The position numbers and the translations under genes were made by a program. Positions 53,687 through 60,052 of a stretch of 64,000 nt of DNA are shown here, one piece after another. The notes beneath the pieces were generated by a model, which saw nothing but the letters and a program-made list of their open reading frames with translations, did not search any database and was not told the origin of the DNA. This DNA comes from Gymnogyps californianus (Eukaryota; Chordata; Aves; Accipitriformes; Cathartidae), in the NCBI RefSeq assembly GCF_018139145.2, contig NC_059477.1:40061002-40125001 (forward strand), given 5' to 3'. The first letter of the stretch is position 1. Every line of letters begins with the position of its first letter.

Positions 53687-54352
53687 TCGCTAACTCGGTG
53701 CCAGCCTGCCTCGGGGTTCTCACGCTGCCGCGTTTTTTCCCAGGGACGGCAGCGGGGCCGGCTGCCCTCCCGCCGCCCAGCCCCGCTCCGCGCCGCTCCG
53801 CGCCTCCCACCGCCCAGCTCCGCGCTTCTCCGGCTCCCCGACCCTGACAGCGCCCAAGCGACCCGGGAAGCGGCGGGCTGAACCGGGCCGCCACCGCCCC
53901 GCCGCTCCGGCCGCCCTCCGCCGCCGCGGGGCAGCGGCCCGCCCGCTCCGCGCCCGCGCAACAAACTTTGGGGCGCGGCGGCGGCGCGCTGCTACCCCCC
54001 CCCCCCAACACACCCCCCTCTTTCACAACCCCCCCCACACATACCCCCCCCCCTCAACACTCCGTCGCCCGCCGGCGCCCCGCAGCCGCGCAGCCCCCGC
54101 GGGACGGCCCCGCCGCCGCGCAGGAGCAGGCGAAAGGCGGCGAGAGCCCCGGGCGGGCGCCGCTACCGCCGCCGCTGCCGCCCGGGCGGGCGCCGTCCCC
54201 GTCCGTCCGTCCGTCCGTCCGTCCCCCGTCGTCGTCTTCCCCCCCCCCCCTCCTCCTCCTCCTCCTCCTCCCCTCCGCCTTCCCCGTCCTGCGGCCGGCT
54301 TCCCCCCCCTCGCCGCGGCGGAGCCGGCCGGAAAAGTTTGCTTGGGGGGGCC

Positions 54353-54358
54353 GCTTAC
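54353..54358 (-). other. ZEB2: Splice donor of the ZEB2 first coding exon
   Basis: On the minus strand the coding sequence runs into AAAAACG followed by GTAAGC, a good U2-type donor. Splicing here leaves one base of a split codon, as expected for ZEB2, where the next residue in mammals is valine (GTN). Confidence 0.9.
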
Positions 54359-54431
54359 CGTTTTTCCTCCGGGGGTTGGCTTGTTTTCGCCTCTTACACC
54401 TGGGGCCATCCGCCATGATCTGCTGCTTCAT
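54359..54431 (-). CDS. ZEB2: ZEB2 first coding exon (partial CDS; N-terminal 24 codons)
   Basis: ZEB2 is a nuclear two-handed zinc-finger/homeodomain repressor that binds paired CACCT(G)-type E-boxes, interacts with Smads and drives neural-crest development and EMT. Read on the minus strand, this exon encodes 24 complete codons starting MKQQIMADGPRCKRRK and ending NPRRKN, plus one leftover G, so it ends in phase 1 before a GTAAGC donor at 54358-54353. From memory, human ZEB2 starts MKQPIMADG and differs here at one residue; the paralogue ZEB1 starts at the equivalent of Met-6 and has RRNN where this has RRKN, which favours ZEB2. The basic RRKQ-x-NP-R motif (about residues 14-22) matches the N-terminal NuRD-recruiting motif shared with FOG1 and SALL proteins. 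The 73-nt coding length matches my recollection of the human exon. No zinc finger is encoded here; the rest of the protein lies beyond the left edge. Confidence 0.95.
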
Positions 54432-54496
54432 TGATAAGAGTGGATCAGATGGCAGTTCGCATGGACTCGACTCCCTGATTCAGCAGCACGCAGACT
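54432..54496 (-). other. ZEB2: ZEB2 exon 2, 5'-UTR part, with probable splice acceptor
   Basis: The minus-strand sequence directly upstream of the ZEB2 start codon contains a T-rich run followed by ACATAG at 54502-54497, a plausible acceptor. The exon would then begin AGTCTGCGTG at 54496. A second AG two bases on (54496-54495) gives a tandem acceptor choice. This part carries a short upstream ORF. The acceptor is inferred from local sequence only. Confidence 0.6.
54445..54462 (-). promoter_or_regulatory. Five-codon upstream ORF (MRTAI, stop) in the ZEB2 leader
   Basis: Seen directly on the minus strand: ATG at 54462-54460, four further sense codons, and TGA at 54447-54445. The stop lies 13 nt before the ZEB2 ATG at 54431. 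It is within the same predicted exon as the main start, so it would be in every mRNA using this exon. Such a short, close uORF typically lowers initiation at the first downstream AUG or shifts it to a later AUG. Function is inferred. Confidence 0.6.
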
Positions 54497-54682
54497 CTAT
54501 GTAACAACCAAACACAGCAACAATGTGGGCATTGGTATATCCCATTTAAATGCAGGGCGCCAACGGGGACCCGAATTTGCACCCGAAAAAGAACCCATCC
54601 ACGCACACGGCGAGGTTTGCCGTGCCGGGGGAGGTGGGACGCAGACGGAGCGGGCTCCCCCCTCTCTCCCCAGCCGGGCAGA

Positions 54683-54718
54683 TTTCTTCTTTCTTTCTTT
54701 CTTTATTTATTTATTTTT
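54683..54718. repeat. (TTTC)n/(TTTA)n tetranucleotide repeat
   Basis: TTTC units pass into TTTA units within the ZEB2 5'-UTR intron. Confidence 0.8.
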
Positions 54719-54720
54719 GG

Positions 54721-54721
54721 T

Positions 54722-54762
<41 letters not shown>

Positions 54763-54856
54763 CGTGTGTGTGTGTCTGCGTGAGCGTGTGTGTGTGTGCG
54801 CGCGTGTGTCGCTCTCTCCCCCTGTGTGTGTGTGTGTGTGCGTGTGTGTGTGTGTA
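54721..54856. repeat. Compound (TC)n-(TG)n microsatellite
   Basis: TC units (about 54731-54752) pass into interrupted TG/CG-rich dinucleotides up to 54856. Read as the gene strand this is a CA/GA repeat about 225-360 nt upstream of the predicted exon 2 acceptor. Alternating TG/CG can adopt Z-DNA. Confidence 0.9.
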
Positions 54857-55616
54857 TTGCACCAGCACAGCAGATCAGAGAGAGACAAGAATTACATCTC
54901 AAATGAGTCATAACTCATGACCGTATGAGGGAATGCACAGCTTTTACAGTAGGCTGTTTGACTCAATGCTAGGCGGACCATTTCCTCCTAAAAGTACTTT
55001 AATTTGACATCAGAACTTCTTTTCACATGAAACGCTAGCCTTCTCTCCTTCTTCTCCTGCCTTTGCTGCTTTTTTTTTGCCCCCAAAGTGCACTCCAGCA
55101 AAGTGATAAGAGGAGAGGGAAACATGGCTCTCCCCTGTCCTTTTGGGGTAAAGCACAGCACGGAGACCTCCCCCTCCCCCTAACAACGAGGAGTGTAATT
55201 ATAAACCTCTGTCACCTTTTTAGTCAGTTTGACAATATTCAGGGTTTCCCCTGCCCCTTAGTTAAAACAAAGCTTCAGAGTGTCTTTTTTTTTTTTTCTT
55301 CCCAGAAAAGAAACAGAAATCAAAACTACCGCTGTCAGAGTTTTCAAGCTTTCAGTTGGGTTTTGGTTTGTTTTTTGGTTTTTTGGGGTTTTTTTTGTTG
55401 TTGTTGTTGGTTTTGTTTTTTTTTTTTAACTTGTAAACTTTTGGACCTACTGTGTGTGCCTGTGTGCTCGGGCTGTGCAGGAGGCTCTATCTGTCAAAGG
55501 GAGAGGGCAGGAGCATTTGGTTTGCTGCAAGAACGCTCCTGAAACTCAGTCCATCTCGAAGAAGATGCTGTAGCTTTAAAGATGCTTTGACTTGAGGATT
55601 AGTTTAAACAGGGGGC

Positions 55617-55624
55617 TATAAAAG
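55617..55624 (+). promoter_or_regulatory. TATA box, plus strand
   Basis: TATAAAAG is preceded by GGGGGC, a close match to a canonical TATA box. It faces away from ZEB2 and lies about 1.2 kb to the right of the coding exon, so it would drive antisense rather than sense transcription. Confidence 0.35.
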
Positions 55625-56288
55625 ATGTAACAGATGCAAACTGTAAAACAAGGGCAATTAACCCTTGCTCTCCTGAGCAGGATCCCCCCTCGCCTTCGTA
55701 TCTATTGTCTTCTCCTGCACTGGGAGTTTTACACAAAACCTAAAAAATTGTTACCTGCCTCAACAATTTTAATTTTTTTTTTTTTAAGCAAAGTGGGCTT
55801 TTTTTTTTTTCCTTTTTTTCTCCCCTCCCGTCCCCCCCTTGTGTCTTTTTACTTTGCTGGAGCCTCACATCAGGACTGAGCAGTGAAGTGTGTTGCTGCT
55901 AGGTCTTTTTATTCTGCCTGAACTCTCTTCTCAGACATTTGCGGTTATAAAACCTGCTTGGCTAAAAAAAAAAGAAAAAAATAAATAAATCTCCGAGCAG
56001 GTAAGAGGATGGGAATATTGAGAGAGTGTGTGCGGGGTCAGCGTGTTTACTCACACTCTCCTGCTTGGGATTCCGCCTGGACAGAGTGAATTGGTGGCTC
56101 TGTGGATGTGGATGTATGTGACTGAGGAAGGAAGAGGCTGAGAAATGTGCTAGAAACTTTAGTATTTGCCAGTTATTCCCGATCCTGGAGTGGGCAATGG
56201 TGGCATCACCGCGGCAGAGCTACCAGGAGATGTAGCGGAGAGGGGAGGATAGGAACCGAGGCAAGCCCGGACCCTCCGCCTGCCTCGG

Positions 56289-56320
56289 CAATTGGCGTTT
56301 TAATGCAAAACGACCAATGG
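56289..56320. promoter_or_regulatory. Opposed CCAAT boxes with octamer-like site
   Basis: An inverted CCAAT (ATTGG, 56291-56295) and a direct CCAAT (56314-56318) flank ATGCAAAA (56303-56310), within about 30 bp. Paired CCAAT boxes bind NF-Y and are frequent in promoters. This site lies in the ZEB2 5'-UTR intron, opposite the candidate antisense exons. Confidence 0.35.
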
Positions 56321-56456
56321 TGAATTGTTTTAAATGCGTTTCACTGCCTTCCCTGCTCTTCAGCCTCCCGCAAAAAGTTGTCAATAATTTTAAACCTGCA
56401 GATGTCGAGAACACTTTTCTTCCCAGAGGACCGGCTAGCTTTTTAAAATACATATC

Positions 56457-56481
56457 TTTTTTTTTTTTTTTTTTTTTTTTT
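56457..56481. repeat. T25 homopolymer
   Basis: Long T run in the ZEB2 5'-UTR intron. Confidence 0.85.
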
Positions 56482-56731
56482 GCTTTTTGGTAAACGACTT
56501 TTAAGTTCCAGTCAGTACTTTCACTTCTTGCTTTAGGATCCCAGAAGCTAAGGTGTTACTTCACCCAGCTTCACAAAATAAAATAAAGAAATGAAACTAA
56601 CTAAGCAGACAAAACAACAAACTTTCTGTTTGGGGAAACACATCCTTCGCCGGGGAGCCCTACCCGGGGCTGGGGCTCCAGCGGTGCCCGGCCGGGCTGG
56701 CTCTGCAGGCTCAGGGTGTGCAAAGCATTAA

Positions 56732-56741
56732 CAGGTACCTG
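56732..56741. promoter_or_regulatory. Palindromic CAGGTACCTG (double ZEB-type E2-box)
   Basis: CAGGTACCTG is a perfect 10-bp palindrome containing CAGGTA on both strands, a sequence ZEB factors bind well. It lies in the predicted 5'-UTR intron of ZEB2. Binding is inferred. Confidence 0.35.
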
Positions 56742-56931
56742 CAAACTTTCCGAGCTAAGATGTGAAACCTGAAATAAAATGAGCAGGAGGTGGGGGGGGG
56801 GGGATGGTGGATTGCTTTTTTTGCTTGGGTTTTTTCTTGGTTTGTTTTTTTTTTTTTTTTTTTTGCAGGAGGACGAAGTCCCTTCCTAGCACTAAAACTT
56901 TTTGCTGCTGCGTTGTAAAAGGTACCTCCCG

Positions 56932-56948
56932 TACCTGGCTGACAGGTA
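56932..56948. promoter_or_regulatory. Inverted CAGGTA pair (TACCTG-5 nt-CAGGTA)
   Basis: TACCTG at 56932-56937 and CAGGTA at 56943-56948 form an inverted pair separated by five bases. Two-handed ZEB proteins prefer two such half-sites. The right half also forms part of a plus-strand splice donor at 56945/56946, so the motif could reflect splicing instead. Confidence 0.3.
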
Positions 56949-57041
56949 AGGGGAGCAGGGGTGGTGGTGGCACAGCCCCGAGCGCCCCGAAACTGCTCGC
57001 CCCTTCCCGGAGCGGTACCGAAGTGACTTCAGGTTTCGGTT

Positions 57042-57042
<1 letters not shown>

Positions 57043-57077
<35 letters not shown>
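57043..57077. repeat. A35 homopolymer (T35 on the gene strand)
   Basis: The longest A run in the window, about 170 bases downstream of the predicted ZEB2 exon 1 donor on the gene strand. Confidence 0.85.
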
Positions 57078-57079
<2 letters not shown>

Positions 57080-57255
57080 AAAGAAAGAGGTTTTTCGCCC
57101 CAAGTATAAACAAACCAGAAAGAAGCCAACACGCTTAAAAAAATACAATACTATCGAAATTAAATAAGCCCGCTAGAACGTGAAGTGGTGTGAGAAAAAA
57201 GAAGGGGAGAGGAAAAAAAAAAGGGGGAGAAAATGGAATTAAATTCCGAACCTAC

Positions 57256-57600
57256 CTGCGAAGTCTTGTTTGTAGTTTTGGCCAGAAATGGTGAGAAGAA
57301 AAAGCATGAAGAAGCCGCGAAGTGGAGGAGAAAAGGTGAAGGGAGATGCAGCTCCTGGAGAAATTGTAAAAAGCCTTGCAAAGAGTTGTCGGAAGGACCG
57401 TTATTCCTGCTGGGCAGGTTAGGACTGATCTCTTTCTGCCACTCCAGGAAACACAAACCTGGGGACGGACTGACGTGTTACGCCTCTTCTAATGACATTT
57501 TTTTCTTTTTCTTTTCTGTAGGAGCGAGAGGAGAGACCCTGAAACACACGCCACCTATCTTTGTGGGGAGGGATAATTGAAGAGCACCAAACGTGAGCAT
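57256..57600 (-). other. ZEB2: Candidate non-coding exon 1 of ZEB2 (5' end uncertain)
   Basis: A strong minus-strand donor, CGCAG/GTAGGT, sits at 57256/57255. The sequence upstream of it in the sense of the gene is balanced in composition and non-repetitive, unlike the C-rich minisatellite starting near 57.83 kb. It lies at the right distance from the coding exon to be the UTR exon. The 5' end is set only approximately; no minus-strand TATA box fixes a start site, as expected of a CpG-island promoter. A minus-strand acceptor-like CTCCTACAG at 57524-57516 leaves open that this is an internal 5'-UTR exon of an mRNA starting further right, for example from a TTAGG/GTAAGT donor near 58373. Confidence 0.4.
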
Positions 57601-57689
57601 CATGTGGAAACGTGATCGCCAAGTTTCTCTCTGGGAAAGGATCTGGGATAGATTATACCTTGAAGTCTCCGCGAACGCTTTAGCGGCAG

Positions 57690-58345
57690 AAATGCAATTC
57701 CACCTCCTCCCGCCCGCCCCCCGCCCCGCGCCCGCCCCCCGCCCCGCCGCTCCGCTCCGCTCCGCGCCGCTCCGCGCCCCGCCGCCTTCACCCCGCCGCG
57801 GCACCCCGCCGAAGCTCACCGCGCCCCGGCACCGCATCCTCCCCCCCCCCCTCCCAACAGCCCCCCCCACCCCGGGGGCTGCATCCCCTGCCCCGCGGCT
57901 GCAGCCCTGCCCCGCCTCCCCCCCCCCCCCGCTCCCCGGCTGCATCCTCGGTCCCCCGGGGCGCATCCCCTCTCCCCCGGGGTGCACCCTTGCCCCCCCC
58001 CCCCGCCGCTGCATCGTCTGCCCTCCAACCCCTCCGGGGTGCGTGTCTTGCCCCCCTCCCCGGCTGCATCCCCTGCCCTCCCCCAGGCGGAATCCCCCGC
58101 CCCCAGGCGAGATCTGTGCCGGACCCCCCCCCCCCCCCCTCCAGGAGGATCTTGTTGGATCCCCTGCCCCCAGGCTGGATCCCTGCGGTTCTCCTCCCAT
58201 CCCCGGGCGGGATCCCTGCCCCCCCCCCCCCCCGCCCCCTCCGGCGGGGTCCCCCCCGCCTCGCCCGCCCGCGGAGCCGGCTGGGGGCCGCATCCTGCGC
58301 ACGGCGGCCCGCACCGTCCCGGTTCCCAGCCCCTCTCGGAGCTCT
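57690..58345. promoter_or_regulatory. CpG island / promoter-proximal region of ZEB2
   Basis: The interval is very GC-rich with repeated CCGCTCCGC units at 57744-57783 and a C-rich minisatellite to its right. It lies just upstream, in the sense of the gene, of the candidate exon 1 and is the best candidate for the main ZEB2 promoter. No TATA box is seen on the minus strand. Confidence 0.6.
57835..58265. repeat. C-rich minisatellite at the ZEB2 promoter
   Basis: Imperfect tandem units built around GCATCC or GGATCC, then CCTGCCCCC and CCGGGG, repeat at about 25-35 bp across this stretch, separated by C runs (57840-57850, 58122-58138, 58219-58232). On the minus (gene) strand it is G-rich with many chances to form G-quadruplexes. 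The long Gly-rich minus-strand reading frame over it follows from the repeat and is not a gene. Confidence 0.65.
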
Positions 58346-58804
58346 CGCCTCTTGCGGAGGGGAAAACTTACCCTAACATAATGCCTAGAAACTAAACTCT
58401 GTTGGGGCACTGCAAATAAGCTCCTGGCTGACTCCTGCTCGTTTTGGTGCTGTTTTATTTTTATCCTTAACGCGTTTCTTTTGGGGCATTTTTTTTTTTT
58501 CTCCTTTCATTTCAGCACTCATCCAGGTTATTTGAATAGTCAGCTAAATCTGATGAAAAAAAAACCGTGCTGAGATCTTACAGTCTATCTGTTTTGTTCA
58601 CAGATATGGATCAGGGGTGAGATGGGCTCTCTTCCCGGCTCTGCTCTCCCTTGGAAGTAGCTGGATGGGCAGAGAGACAGCGCGGGACTGAACTTCAGGG
58701 ACGTTACAAGTTTTTCACCTTTTTCATGTATTAAAATTAAAATAAAATTACATATAGAAAAAAAAGAAAAAAAAAAAAAGAAACCCAGACTCCACCTTTG
58801 CACT

Positions 58805-59110
58805 GAAGGGATTGGTTATGCAAATATGGAAGGGGTTTCCTGGCAAATACAGCTTTCTACTGTATGGTTAATTAAATCATCACTCAAAAGCCTTCCAATG
58901 TGACGCTTCTGTCGTAATCCAATCAGGTTACGTAGGTCCTAAACAAGAAAGATATTTTCCACATCTGGAAGTCAGCAATTTAGCAAGTACTGCACATTAT
59001 TAACCAATTCAGAGCCCACTTCCCAGGGGGATTTCTTTTTTTTTTTTTTTTGAAGTTTAAGTGTTCTTAACCAATGCTCTGCCGTTTGGTTAATCAAAAA
59101 GCTGGTTTAC
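58805..59110. promoter_or_regulatory. Candidate upstream enhancer with POU octamer
   Basis: A perfect octamer ATGCAAAT lies at 58818-58825, followed within 60 bp by TTAATTAAAT, and further on by CCAATCAGG and ACCAATTC. It is non-repetitive and close upstream of the ZEB2 promoter. Function is inferred. Confidence 0.35.
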
Positions 59111-59915
59111 ACTGCACGTAATTGAGAACTAATATCGAAGTAAGTAAAGGCAGCCCGAGCTGGGGATGCTGAGCGAAGGCGTTTATCTGTAAAGGGGGCT
59201 GATAGGGCTGAGCCTCGATCCGCTCCTGCCCAACTCCCAGCACAACCCGCAGCCGTTTCTTCCTCCAAAAGAGCTCGAAATAATCTCAACGCAAAGATAA
59301 ACTTCACATCTTGCCTACTCGCACGGTCCTTTCCGAAGGTAAAGGTGGAGCTGCCCAAAGGGCTGTGTTAAAGAGCTGCCAAACAATTTCCCTCCTTGGA
59401 CAAGAGTTAAATCTATTACAGCACTTTTTTTTTTTTTTTTTCCCTCCCCCTCCTGCAGAAAACTGAAACAAATGGTACGCTGATCCGACACTATACTTTT
59501 ACTTACATTAAGCTAAGATAAACTGCTCTTGAACTGTGCATTGAACGTGTGCGTAAAGCAAGGACTGGAATGCGAGCAATGGGCAGGAGCGATCGCGCTC
59601 CAAAATGCTCCTGATCAGAGAACACCTTTCTGATGATGAAGCATCGCAAAGGAAGGAAGGGGGGACCCCCCCCACCCCCCCGCAATGTGTCTTTGCAGCT
59701 TATTAGAGCCACCGAGATTTTTTTTTTTGGTCATCTGTTAGTGAGATCTGCCCTGCCGGTTAGACGGCAGCGGGTGCCCCTGTGTGATGCAGGGGAGAGG
59801 CAGCGCAGCCGGGCGCAGGGCCGGGGGGGGGGGGCTCCGGGGCAGCGGCACGGGGGGACCCGAAGCCCCCCGCCTGCGGGGAGGGGGGGGGTGTCGGAGA
59901 AATAGCTACCAAAAT

Positions 59916-59939
59916 CCCCCCCCCCCCCCCCCCCCCCCC
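59916..59939. repeat. C24 homopolymer
   Basis: Run of 24 C within the upstream CpG island; length may be unreliable. Confidence 0.8.
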
Positions 59940-60010
59940 AACTCCGGGTGTCCCCCTCTTCAACCCCGAGCTGCAGGTCCAGGAACGGCAGGCGGGGTGG
60001 AGGGAAGGCA

Positions 60011-60052
60011 GGCTGCGCCCTGCCTGCGCCCTGCCTGCGCCCTGCCTGCGCG
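60011..60052. repeat. 12-bp tandem repeat
   Basis: The unit CTGCCTGCGCCC occurs about three and a half times in direct tandem inside the upstream CpG island. Confidence 0.75.

Larger units (their letters stand above)
1..54358 (-). other. ZEB2: Large ZEB2 intron after the first coding exon (partial)
   Basis: All sequence left of the coding-exon donor belongs to this intron unless unannotated genes lie within it. I looked on the minus strand for the next ZEB2 exon (acidic segment following the VVNYDN region in mammals) and found nothing resembling it, so the intron exceeds 54 kb here. Open reading frames in it are short, overlap in several frames, or coincide with GC-rich or simple-repeat sequence. 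No tRNA, rRNA or recognisable protein-coding gene was seen. Confidence 0.85.
53330..54640. promoter_or_regulatory. CpG island over the ZEB2 first coding exon
   Basis: This stretch is dense in CpG and GC boxes, with C runs at 53996-54008, 54045-54053 and 54240-54250, and a CCGT tetranucleotide repeat at about 54200-54224. It contains the ZEB2 coding exon at its right. Islands of this sort mark developmental-gene promoters and are usually unmethylated. It could host an alternative start downstream of exon 1. Confidence 0.8.
54497..57255 (-). other. ZEB2: ZEB2 5'-UTR intron (predicted)
   Basis: This is the interval between the predicted acceptor at 54497 and the best minus-strand donor upstream, CGCAG followed by GTAGGT at 57255-57250. 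Its length of about 2.8 kb is close to the spacing I recall between human ZEB2 exons 1 and 2. It holds a TTTC/TTTA repeat, CT and TG repeats (54.68-54.86 kb), T tracts, a plus-strand TATA box, CCAAT boxes and CAGGTA sites. In mammals this intron is reported to contain an IRES retained when an antisense RNA covers its 5' splice site; that cannot be seen from sequence alone. Confidence 0.5.
55648..57600 (+). ncRNA. Candidate antisense transcript opposite the ZEB2 5' end (ZEB2-AS1-like)
   Basis: Three plus-strand signals line up: a TATA box at 55617-55624, a donor GAGCAG/GTAAGAG at 56000/56001, and a strong acceptor (long T/C tract then CTGTAG) ending at 57521. They define a possible first exon from about 55648 to 56000 and a second exon from 57522, with an intron spanning the predicted ZEB2 exon 1 donor at 57256. 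A second good donor, CTGACAG/GTAAGG, lies at 56945/56946. Mammals have ZEB2-AS1 in this position and orientation. The right end given is arbitrary. No coding potential is claimed. Evidence is splice-signal inspection only. Confidence 0.28.

Noticed and set aside
54354..54431. Assignment of the coding exon to ZEB1
   Set aside because: ZEB1 starts at the equivalent of Met-6 and has RRNN rather than RRKN, as far as I recall; the MKQQI extension and the RRKN end fit ZEB2.
53968..54504. 178-codon plus-strand frame opposite the ZEB2 coding exon
   Set aside because: Its right end is the antisense of conserved ZEB2 sequence, and the rest is homopolymer and repeat translation.
57593..58381. 262-codon plus-strand frame
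   Set aside because: Pro-rich translation of the same repeat from the other strand; no domain and no independent support.
57478..58410. 310-codon minus-strand frame
   Set aside because: Gly/Arg-rich translation of the C-rich minisatellite and CpG island; several frames on both strands are open together, so it reflects composition.
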